Shown here: piece after piece, positions 9,185 through 18,912 of the stretch | How positions within the stretch are numbered: position 1 is the first letter of the stretch | Layout of the letters: the number at the start of each line of letters is the position of its first letter | Made by a program: the position numbers and the translations under genes | Notes under the pieces: generated by a model | Database searches by the model: none | Told to the model about the DNA's origin: nothing | What the model saw: the letters and a program-made list of their open reading frames with translations, nothing else | Assembly (NCBI GenBank): GCA_963920705.1 | Contig: OY987237.1 | Span: 7,780,601-7,844,600 of the forward strand | Reading direction: 5' to 3' | From: Odiellus spinosus | Taxonomy: Eukaryota > Arthropoda > Arachnida > Opiliones > Phalangiidae | Length of the DNA: 64,000 bases

Positions 9185-10984
9185 ATGATAGTTCTAGGAA
9201 GCAGGGGTACACATGGAACGGAAACAGAGCCGAGTTTTTCTCCGCAATATTATCAATTTCAGAGACTAAAGAGAGTCGATGTTAAACTGTTGTATGAAGA
9301 AGATCAGTACCAGTTAGACAACAAAAAGGGGCAACCCTGTAAGGAAACACTTGACGGAATCGAAGTTGAAATTGATAATCACAATGAATATTCTAGAGAA
9401 GATGAGGATTATTTTAAAAGAGATAAGGATGATGTTGAAAATGACAATTCCAAGCAAAATGTCAAGCGACAAATCAACAGAGTCGACGACGGCAAAGTCG
9501 CCGAATCCCCAGTCGCCGACGCTCCAGTCGCCGAATCCCCAGTCGCCGACGCTCAAATCGCCGACACTCCAATCGCCGACGCTCCAATCGCCGACGCCCC
9601 AGTCGCCGACGCCCCAGTCGCCGACGCCCCAATCGCCGACGCCCCAATCGCCGACGCCCCAATCGCCGACGCCCCAGTCGCCGAGGCCCCAATCGCCGAC
9701 GCCCCAATCGCCGACGCCCCAGTCGCCGAGGCCCCAATCGCCGACGCCCCAATCGCCGACGCCCCAGTCGACGACGCCCCAATCGCCGACGCCCCAATCG
9801 CCGACGCCCCAATCGCCGACGCCCCAGTCGCCGACGCCCCAATCGCCGACGCCACAATCGACGACGCCCCAGTCGCCGAGGCTCCAGTCAAAGACGACGG
9901 CAAAGTCAAAGACGACTGCAAAATCAAAGACGACTGCAAAATCAAAGACGATGAAAAAGCCAAAGAAGACGACAAAGTCAAAGAAGACGACAAAGTCAAA
10001 GACGACGACAAAGTCAAAGACGACGACAAAGTCAAAGACGACGGCAAAGTCAAAGACGACGGCAAAGTCAAAGACGACGGCAAAGTCAAAGACGACGGCA
10101 AAGTCAAAGACGACGGCAAAGTCAAAGACGACGGCAAAGTCAAAGACGACGGCAAAGTCAAAGACGACGGCAAAGTCAAAGACGACGGCAAAGTCAAAGA
10201 CGACGACAAAGTCAAAGACGACGGCAAAGTCAAAGATGACGGCAAAGTCAAAGACGACGGCAAAGTCAAAGACGACGGCAAAGTCAAAGACGACGGCAAA
10301 GTCAAAGACGACGGCAAAGTCAAAGACGACCACAGCAAAGTCAAAGACGACCACAGCAAAGTTAAAGACGACGACAAAGTCAAAGACGACCACGACAACG
10401 AAGACGATGATGATGATGATGAACTAGGGACTACGATCAACTGTCCGTCTGGCACACCACAGAGTCGTTTATTCTGCGTGAAGAAAAAAAACCAAGAAAT
10501 AGTAAATGATTGTGAACCTAACCAAAATTGTATTCCGGCGAGAGAAACTCTCCGAAAGAGGAATAAGAAAAAGCTACTAGAATATATCAAGAAAAATCCA
10601 TTTATGACTATGCCGACACAATTACCTCCACCGATGAATCCATTACCTCCACCCATGAATCCATTACCTCCACCGATGAATCCACTACCTCCACCCATGA
10701 ATCCAGGAACTCCCCCGACGAATCCTGTACCTCCACCGACAAATTCAGTACCTCCACCGACGAATTCAGTACCTCCACCCATGTATCCATTACCTCCACA
10801 GTCGAATCCAAACCTTCCATGCAAGAAACCAAGATTTAATTTGGACAGTTCATTTAATAGGGAATTATCTTTTGGGATGCCTCCTGGTTTCTTCAAAAAT
10901 GAAATAAAAGAAAAAAGTGACTTCCCATTTTTACAAAAATACACGCTAAGCAAAAACGACTACACTACACATCGTTGTAGTTAA
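9185..10984 (+). CDS. Low-complexity tandem-repeat protein, family not recognised
   Basis: ORF of 599 codons. Layout: residues 1-103, acidic/charged non-repetitive leader; about 104-235 (9497-9888), some 26 five-residue units of the type ADAPI/ADAPV; about 236-403 (9889-10395), some 27 six-residue units of the type KVKDDG; a short Asp run (10396-10424); a unique stretch with five Cys (NCPSGTPQS, FCVKKKN, NDCEPNQNCIP); a proline block at about 480-540 (10621-10800) built on PPPMNPL; and a unique tail ending HRCS. An in-frame TGA about 30 nt upstream bounds the ORF. No signal peptide or membrane segment is visible at the ATG. A splice acceptor-like TTCTAG at 9191-9196 leaves room for an upstream first exon. 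AATAAA at 10990-10995 follows the stop closely. The repeats are GC-rich (GCC GAC GCC CCA) in an AT-rich setting. It could be a structural, secreted or mineral-binding repeat protein, but nothing proves a function. Confidence 0.6.
   Translation: MIVLGSRGTHGTETEPSFSPQYYQFQRLKRVDVKLLYEEDQYQLDNKKGQPCKETLDGIEVEIDNHNEYSREDEDYFKRDKDDVENDNSKQNVKRQINRVDDGKVAESPVADAPVAESPVADAQIADTPIADAPIADAPVADAPVADAPIADAPIADAPIADAPVAEAPIADAPIADAPVAEAPIADAPIADAPVDDAPIADAPIADAPIADAPVADAPIADATIDDAPVAEAPVKDDGKVKDDCKIKDDCKIKDDEKAKEDDKVKEDDKVKDDDKVKDDDKVKDDGKVKDDGKVKDDGKVKDDGKVKDDGKVKDDGKVKDDGKVKDDGKVKDDGKVKDDDKVKDDGKVKDDGKVKDDGKVKDDGKVKDDGKVKDDGKVKDDHSKVKDDHSKVKDDDKVKDDHDNEDDDDDDELGTTINCPSGTPQSRLFCVKKKNQEIVNDCEPNQNCIPARETLRKRNKKKLLEYIKKNPFMTMPTQLPPPMNPLPPPMNPLPPPMNPLPPPMNPGTPPTNPVPPPTNSVPPPTNSVPPPMYPLPPQSNPNLPCKKPRFNLDSSFNRELSFGMPPGFFKNEIKEKSDFPFLQKYTLSKNDYTTHRCS
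9497..9888. repeat. 15-bp coding minisatellite (ADAPI/ADAPV units)
   Basis: Roughly 26 tandem copies of a 15-bp unit close to GCCGACGCCCCAATC, with single-base variants giving Val/Ile, Asp/Glu and Ala/Ser/Thr alternations. Unit length is a multiple of three, so copy-number changes keep the frame. Confidence 0.95.
9889..10395. repeat. 18-bp coding minisatellite (KVKDDG units)
   Basis: Roughly 27 tandem copies of an 18-bp unit close to AAAGTCAAAGACGACGGC. The edges are more diverged (GCAAAATC, GAAGACGAC, and DDHSKVK units at 10321-10370) than the nearly identical centre, the usual pattern of recent expansion by slippage or unequal exchange. It directly abuts the 15-bp array. Confidence 0.95.
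10621..10800. repeat. 21-bp proline-rich coding repeat (PPPMNPL units)
   Basis: Seven to eight diverged 21-bp units, each close to CCTCCACCGATGAATCCATTA, inside the C-terminal part of the repeat-protein ORF. They encode PPPMNP with T/S/Y variants (PPPTNS, PPPMYP). Confidence 0.9.
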
Positions 10985-11156
10985 TCGATAATAAATCTTA
11001 CACCTATAACAAAATAGAAGTATATTAATATAAATAAATTAATTGAGTCGAAACTACCTAATTTCCTTAACGTAGGCTTAGTAAGGTAATACATGTTTGT
11101 ATGGTTTGCTTTGAAGAAAAGGTGTAAAAGATGGCAAACAAACTAAGCGACCGTTC
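10985..11156. other. 3' flank of the repeat-protein ORF
   Basis: Holds an AATAAA at 10990-10995 just after the stop codon, probably the poly(A) signal of the repeat gene. Nothing else is recognisable before the TTAA element at 11157. Confidence 0.4.
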
Positions 11157-11565
11157 TTAAAGGGAGAATGCAACCTAATAATAAGTGATTTTTTTATCGA
11201 TTCCTTATCATTTAAATACTCCTAATCCACCAATAAGAAGTTAACTAAACAAATATTAAACTAGAAATAAATTTAAAACTTACCCGGAAAATAAACGTTC
11301 ATTTCAGGATTCATGGAAATCCTGAATTGCCTCCGTGTAAGATAAGCAAAGACCCGTCGTTCCACAAGATTTACAATCGCATTCGATTGGTCGCTAGACC
11401 TTATACGCGAGGAAATCAGGATCTCCATGAATCCCGCTAAGCCTATTTTCCGGGTAAGTTCTAGTTTAATATTTGTTCGTAAACTTTTTTCACTAGTGGA
11501 TTGGGCCTACTTAAACAATAAGGAATTGATATAGAAACACTTATTAGGTTGCATTCTCCCTTTAA
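11157..11565. mobile_element. TTAA-bounded foldback element
   Basis: Left end TTAAAGGGAGAATGCAACC; right end GGTTGCATTCTCCCTTTAA. Inverted repeats continue inward well past the termini (CTAATAATAAGTG against CACTTATTAG, TTCCTTATCATTTAAAT against TTTAAACAATAAGGAA, then AAACTTACCCGGAAAAT against ATTTTCCGGGTAAGTT). The whole 409-bp element therefore forms an imperfect hairpin. No ORF. A related core lies at 28009-28217. Confidence 0.8.
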
Positions 11566-11699
11566 AGGGTGGTTAGAGAAAAATCAACTTGTTCGCTTAG
11601 TAAAACATTCGGAAAATGTGTCTGGTTTTAATGGTTTATGCACAAAAAAGGAGAAGATTCAGAATTTGGCATTCTATAAACTGAGATCCTTCAAGTAAT

Positions 11700-11875
11700 C
11701 AAATAACTTTGGGTTCATCGGAGACACGCGCTGTTGAACGCACGATTGCGTCTGAAAATAATCAAGAACGAGATTTAGAGCGATTCAAAGAGAGTGCCAT
11801 CGCACGTTTAGCGGGCATTTTTATACAAGCTAAAGGGAGTGTTTTGATTAGTCGGAGGTTCTTCTTTTAATTGAA
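11700..11875. repeat. Dispersed repeat, also present inverted at 63360-63540
   Basis: Shares long stretches with the reverse complement of 63360-63540, for example GATTAGTCGGAGGTTCTTC and a CAATCAAGAACGA-type block. A weaker relative lies at 49290-49430 inside a TTAA-bounded element. Non-coding. Confidence 0.65.
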
Positions 11876-14800
11876 TGACAAAAACTACTGACGTTATACA
11901 CTTCATGAATGTTTTTCTGCGCAAACATGTATCATATTTTGTAGCACAATCAATTAAAATAATTACTTCAACCTCAGTTTAAATAGAATATTAACCAAAA
12001 CAAAAAATTGTTTTTATAGGGTCGTACATCATTTTTGGATTGAAAAATACTGACCCCTATTTGCCATTATCCCACACCATTTTCCGGTTTTTTCGGTCAT
12101 GTAACAACGTATAACTAAACAAAATAAATGACTTTTCTGACGATGCATGTTTGGGTTGAAAAAAAGAAAAATCTTAGACTTTCTAGGATTTGTTTTAAAG
12201 CCCTGACCTTTTGCAGCTTTTTTTGGAAATTCCCGACCTATCCAGGCTGTCCTTTTTGTTTTAGGATTAGGCATGAATGTCAAGTAGTACCGTCGACCTT
12301 GAGCCAGAGCGTCTTCCCATATGCACAAAGCCTAGCTTTGACTGTACAATTACTTATGGTCAACGTCGTCAGCTACTTTAAAGGGGCTCTACAAATCGCA
12401 AAGAGTTCTTTTAAGATTATAATTCCAATGCTGCTCCTGTAAATTATATGTAGAAAAGTTCAATCCAATCCTCTTCAGTAAATATGTCTTTCGAATATTT
12501 GTTTATAAGAGGAATAAAATAAATTGGTTATATATATTTTAAAACGAAATTGTTTATTGGTTTTAGTTTTTTTTTCTTTACTAGACATTGAAAATGACTT
12601 AGTATCGGTAGTTCGGTAACGGGCAAATGCCATTCATTTGCTTTTCATACAAAACAATATACCTATATCGATTTGAGAAAGGGGAGATAGTTTTTAGGGA
12701 AATTTTAATTTTAGTTTTTTTTTTTTTTTCACACGTACTTATTAATAAATGTTTAAGGAGTTTTGAATAATCTCTCTACTACGCAATTTGAAATCCTGAA
12801 ACATGCGTTAATTTCAGATTCGCTGGGGAAAATCAGAGATTTAGAGTACTTGGGTTGTTTTCGTTTTAATTTGACGATTTAATTATGGATATTGTGGTTT
12901 TTCTTATATATACACTTTCTTAAACAAAATCTGTACAAATTAACATTTATATACAAAGTTTTGGCAGAGATAATTAAAACTTATTTACCATCATATTAAG
13001 CGCGAATTATAAGCTTTGGATTTCTTAAACAGGGTTGTAGAAACTTATGTTGTCTGGCCTACAAAAAAAAACAATGCATTTCGAGGAAATTCTGGTTCAT
13101 TTAAAGGGTTCCAACTTTTTTACTCAAGGTCATCATGCTGTAAAGAGTGGCGCCAACGTCACAGTGGGCTGAAAACACTTTCATCTAGCAACTAATAAAA
13201 CTATTAAGTAGTTTTTAGATAATAGCCCAAAAGAGGGCTTCAATATGAGACGGACTAAGTCAGAATCTTCCAAGAAAGGAAGAAGATTAGTCACTAAAAA
13301 TTTAAATTCTGTCGAAACATTTCGGAGTTCAAATTTTTTGCGGCTAATTTAATTTTCCCATAAAACTGGATTTCCACACTAATTTGCTGGGTGACCAGGA
13401 AAATGCCTTGAATTTTTATCGGAGAAATTCATAGGCGAATTATAGGATAATAAAGGAGAAATAACACTAAAAAACAAGTTCCATTCAACGTAGCATTGCT
13501 TGGAAACTACTAGTCTATTGTGGTGAATTGAGGATGAATAAATTGGAAAATATAGGAAATATTCAGAAAGTCTGGTCACCCTGCGTGAATATAGTCTTAT
13601 TTTTAAGTTCCAATCTTCTGTAGTAAATTTGATATTTTCATAAAACTGGACTTCTACACTAAATTTGTTTTTTGTTTAAAAAAGAGGCATACATATTGCA
13701 GCTTTAGCAGAAAACTACGCATCTGTAATTAAGGGATTTTAGTTTCTTGATTTCCTTTGTGATATGTTAATCTACACAATGTCGCAAAATTTAATAGCTA
13801 AGGCGAAACCTACAATGATTTTTTATATTAACAACGTCCTTTAAAAAGACTTGATAAATAAAAGATTTTTTTGTTTGAGCTATAAAAATTCAATAGTACA
13901 ACACTTTTATACCTAAGAAATATTTAAGGTTTTTCAGTATCTTATGGTAAATTTCATTATTGGCTATAATTTTGTCAATTAGAATTTTTTCCGAATGATT
14001 AAAAAGGAAAAAAAACTTTTCAAAATTAAATATCAAACTATTTTTTTTTTCTCTCCTTGAAGTTTGGCATAGCTGGATGGACTGGAGCTAACAAAAATTC
14101 GAGCTTATAAAGAAGTAAAATTAGCGTATACCATTTGGCACGGGTCATTTTAAAACTACGCCATTTTGAATTGATCTAAAAAGTGCCATCTACCTAGTAT
14201 CTTTAACACTAGAATCAATATTCTCAGTTAAGCCTCGTTACTATCTTATAAGACTAGTAGCTTTAAAATTATATGAAGGGTTGCAATGGATCTTATATAA
14301 AATAGTACCATCATGAATTAAAGCTAGACTTTGCGGAACCTTACATAAAAACCCGAAACAACGTTCGGTAAAAAAACGCTTTGAAACCGTTTTGGAAGCC
14401 ACATTGAAGTAAAAACGGAAGCTAATATTTTTAAGGGAAAGGGTAGGATGATTCAGAGAGAGAAGAGAGATTACAAATCCACAATTTAATTTTTTTTATA
14501 TTTCTTTTTTTTTTTTTAATAATCTTGATTTCGTAGAATATTTTTTTTTTTTTTTTCTATTTGTAATTCGACGAAATCGCGTACATGCTAGATTTCTTTG
14601 AGAAACGGCGTCACGATGCACAATATAAGGTTTTATAGGGGGACGAAACATAATCACAAAGCTTAAATTGTAAATTTTATGTATATATATAGTTTTTTGT
14701 TGCTGTATTTTTTATACTTAAATATGTTTATTTTTTTTGTTGTTTTTTGTTTAAAGATCGCGTTCCAAAGAAGTTTATATAACTTTTTGTTTCAATTTCT

Positions 14801-15197
14801 TGTTCAAAACTCTTCAACACGCGCATAAACTTTTGGAAAGATTATTAAGCGTCATATGTACGGTTAACTGCGCGAATATATTTTTATGCAATGTAGACGA
14901 GGATAGAACTCGAATGATTAAATATCATAGAAGACTCCTTCGTATTAGTAGACTGAGGAGTTACAACTGAATTTTTTGTATTTTTGTATCTCGTCAAAAA
15001 CACTTCTTGCAACGATATATTTAGATGGCAGTGTGTATTTTAACGTTTTCGGCGAAATTAAAACCACTTTTCTCGGTTTTTACGAATCTCAACCGTAAAG
15101 ATCTTTCTTTATCTACTCCACAACGCGTGATAAAATTATGAATAAAATAAAAAAATTGTCCTTTTTTTTTTCAAATTTAAAACCTAAAATAATCGCT
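11876..15197. other. Intergenic / probable DIP2 3' UTR and flank
   Basis: About 3.3 kb with no gene I can support. Several T-rich runs occur (12720-12729, 14041-14050, 14507-14517, 14540-14556). The part nearest 15198 should be DIP2 3' UTR. A TTTATT near 14728 (AATAAA on the minus strand) is one of several candidate poly(A) signals. A 99-codon open stretch at 12029-12328 shows no family features and is probably chance. Confidence 0.4.
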
Positions 15198-18100
15198 TCA
15201 CATGTTATAAGCTACGTAAATGGGATCTAATTGGTCAGCCAAAAATCCGTCGCGCAAATGCATACGTTGCTTTTCTCCTCTAGAATTTATGGGGACGACA
15301 CCGGGGTCTACGACTACTACGACACCAACTATTAATTGATGCTCTTCCAACACAACGTTGGTCACCAATGGCACCAAGTCCAAGGCTTCGTTCTCGTTGC
15401 CGTCCAATTCGACAACCACAACCAGCAAATTGGTCCAAGTGAAAACGGCACTATTTTTTTAATTATAGATACAATTGCGTAAATATTGGTTTCAAATTGA
15501 CTCGTGCTAGTCGTGATACCACAACACGACCGTTTACTGTTAAACCCATGCTACCGCGAAGCCAATATAACAAAACTTAACCAGGAATAAATCAAATTTA
15601 ACTATAGAAACATTGTTTTAGGGTGAGATGTTGAGGTTAAGTTAATCATGTTACGCAGCGTTAATATATTATTGAGCTAGTTTATATGCATGTGTATAAA
15701 CGAAGTTACACGATAACTATTGACTGGATGCGGACATGTCATACTTCAGTGACGTAACTATATGACTAAAGGCGAAACTACCGAAAATAAGGATCAAGTT
15801 CACTTACCATTCACAGATTTTCTTGTGACATCTCAAAACGCTGTTTTCAATGTCAATGGGATGATATCGCATCCCTCGCAGCATCACAGTTTCGTCTAAG
15901 GAACCCACAACGAACACGGCGTCATGTAGCTCTAAAGATTATTATTATATATTTTTTTTTGTATTTGAATATTCGGGTGAAATTACAAATTTATTTAAAT
16001 GGTGATAGCGAACCTCCATCAGCTTGAACAGATTCGGTCCTTCGTAAAAATCCCAAATACCCCGTTCTTGCGTAGGTCTGCGTTGTATCACCCGTAATTA
16101 GTCGAACATTGAAATGTTCATTATGCAAGGAATCATCCCCGTAAATGGTGAAATAACCACTGGCATTGTGAGGCGATTGGACCCATATCTATTCAAACGT
16201 CCCAACAATGAGCGAATCGTACTAACCAAAATACGAAGGATTTTCGGGATTTCTATGAAAATTGGTACGTACTTCTCCCAAATTTGAATCTCCGCATTGG
16301 CCTTTAGTTTCCGGGTTCGCAATGACGACTTTAACACCGGGAAGTAGTTTACCAGATTCCATAAGACACAGGCTATGCGGAGCCCCACGTTCTACTAAAG
16401 TAACCCTGTCATTTCGTAAAGCTCTCGTGTCAACGTAAACGGTTGTAGGGTCGGGACTAGAAGCGCCCTAATAACCAATTACCCGATAAATTAGTAATTG
16501 GTCTTATTTACAACGAGAGACTTAATTGATAAGCGATTTAAAAACAGTCTTCTTACTTGTAAGCAAAAGGCAACATTGACTCTACAACCAAAACTCGTGC
16601 TAACGGCTCGGGGTGAAAGACCAAGCCCGGAAAATAGTTTAGAGAAAGATGTAGTCAGGGCTGTTCTCGGTCTTTCTTCGGCGACAACGACGCACGTTCT
16701 AACGCAACTTAGGTTCACCTGACGCTAATGACGTTAATATATTTTAGAGCGTCCATGTAGGGTACTTACTGATGAAAACTAGACGTTCAGATTTTACCTT
16801 TAACTGATTAATGGACGAACCGAGTCCTTTGGTACAAAGTTCCATCACTCCATAGGAACAGAAGGTATCTCGGACTTTGTACATACTGACAGCGGTGAGC
16901 CATAGTCCAGGATTTGCTTCAACTTCGGAAGGGGGAATTAATATGGAATGATGACCAGAGTAAACGCTATTTAAACACCATAAGACGAAGCCCAGACCGC
17001 AATAAGGATCTAGACAAAGAGCTATATGTCGCGAGGGATATAGTTCGCAAGCCAACTTCATGCTTCGACACAAAGAAGTCGCCGCTGCGTGGGACACCTA
17101 AAACGATAAAATCCTATAATTACCCAATAGCCATTGAAAATTATAATTTCACAGAAAATTACCTTAATTCCGGCTAACATCCCCGTCGTACTGACACTAA
17201 AATCTAAATAAGCGATCATTTCGGGAGTTGGAGCTCTATAAATACTACTGAGTTTCTTTTTAGGAACATCTTCGGTGTCCAACGTCATTGGCCATGATTT
17301 TATATCAACGACATTACCAGCCTCCTTCAATATTTGAAAGAATATTATAGCACTTTCTATAAACAGACCCGAGTCAATGACATACTTTTGACTTTAGGAG
17401 CTTAATAACGGCTCCAGTAGATAGGATTAAAACAGATTTGCTAACGTCGACAATCATGCGAACGGTTGGCAATGTAGTTTGTAGGTTTTGGGGATGCGGC
17501 GGCCTAATTGTTACTGGTACAACCCCTAAAAGTAATTGAATTTCAGTGTAAATTACGTGGTCGAGTGGAAATCAATATTCCCTACGTACCAACGTAAAGG
17601 CAGCCGTAGAAGGCACATATCAGATCAATACCGGGAGGATAAATAAGTGCCACGTGATCACCCGTATTGAGCTTCCCCTTTTCCAGTAACAAACAACCGA
17701 CTCGCTCGGCTTTCTTATGCAGTTGGGCACAATTTAAAGAAGCAGCAACACTGCCCTAATTATTTAGAATTAAGTTAGGTTTGAAGTGTTCAAATACGTA
17801 ATTTAAATATGCCGTTATTTCCAGTATTTGGTGGTTTAGGCATAGTAAGTTTTCATTTCAAAAAACGAAATGAACGATCGAAACAATGTTCCACTATAAC
17901 TACCGACCATAATTGCATTTATTTTCACACTTAATAGACCGCTCCCAAACCATTAAGAGTCCAAGACCAGAAACCGGAAATTACATAGAAGATATACCCT
18001 GTTATAATTCACTAACACTGGTACTAACTTTAGAGCTCAATAGCGTGAATAGCATGTGCTCGGCGGTAGTTGTGGCCCTCCATTTCAAGATCTCCGAAAT

Positions 18101-18912
18101 GAACTGGTACTTCCTCGCAGCGTCACTGTCATCGTCGATGACTCCGATATCTCTTCCTTGGGCAATGGCCAAACGATTTCCTTGGACCATATTGCCCACC
18201 ATAATAGAGGCGGGTCCCACTTCTGGTAGGCAGCCAGTTGGTTTAAATGAGTGAGAAAGTTCGGAACAAAAATATACAATAAACCTCCGTGTCTCGGGTG
18301 GATATAAGGAGAGGTGCCCACATTGAAAGAAGCCCCATTACAATCAATAGCGTGACAATGATAATTTTACGAAAAAAAAATAACTACCAGTTTAGGCAGC
18401 GCGCCATTTACCACAAAAAGCGTTAATTATCTACGTGAATGATGATTTAATAAACAACGACAGCGAGTTAGAAGGGTGAGAAGGTTAGGTAGGAGGTATC
18501 AACGTAATAAGACGAGACGAAAGTACGCACTATGTACCGATGAACGGTAATCCAATCTAAAATGCTTTAACGGGTATAGTGGTAAAGACGCTCACCTGGA
18601 TGAACTTCTCTGGGCTTTGGCAAATTCGTCACGCAAGTGTGGGGACACATAAGAACGTTGGCGGGATGCAAGCTGCCTTCTAAGAACCTTCTTTTAGTTT
18701 CTGAAAGATGAATTCCACCCAGAGGAGTCTTTGGAAGATAATTTGGTGGCAAAAGCGCCAAGCAATATATTCCAACTTGATGAATACTGTCCACAGCTTG
18801 TAAAACACGACTCATCCATTGGAAACTCTCTTCCTCGGTGCAATCCGGTCTTTGTTCCGCTATGACGCAAATTCTTTCATCTCTCAATACTTTGATAGAG
18901 AAGACCGCGATT
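15198..18912 (-). CDS. DIP2: DIP2 second AMP-binding-like domain exons
   Basis: Exons 18912-18596 through 15450-15198. Landmarks: ICVIAEQRPD and GGIHLSETKRRFLEGSLHP in 18912-18596; VGPASIMVGNMVQGNR; GDHVALIYPPGIDLICAFYG in 17755-17590; RPPHPQNLQTTLPTV in 17525-17386; AYLDFSVSTTGMLAGIK in 17324-17163; SHAAATSLCRSMKL and LDPYCGLGFVLWCL in 17097-16798; RTCVVVAEERPR and GCRVN in 16718-16557; RGMRYHPIDIE in 15931-15808; and the highly conserved tail RGEKQRMHLRDGFLADQLD. This is the best conserved part of the gene. Introns here are mostly 59-90 bp. Confidence 0.95.

Noticed and set aside
9351..10427. Long plus-strand ORF rich in SPTPQ and KSKTTA
   Set aside because: It is another frame of the same tandem array, with no unique-sequence support at either end. 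The 9185 frame is longer and includes the non-repetitive Cys region, proline block and stop next to AATAAA.
9553..10953. 466-codon minus-strand ORF and the 359- and 127-codon ones over the same array
   Set aside because: Antisense shadows of stop-free coding minisatellites. No independent evidence.
12029..12442. Overlapping 99- and 104-codon ORFs on opposite strands
   Set aside because: No recognisable motif and no splice or start context. Likely chance frames in a slightly GC-richer patch.
16098..16388. 96-codon minus-strand ORF
   Set aside because: Out of frame with DIP2 and runs across the intron 16189-16272. The true frame gives the conserved ESGKLLPGVK and IWVQSPHNASGY segments.
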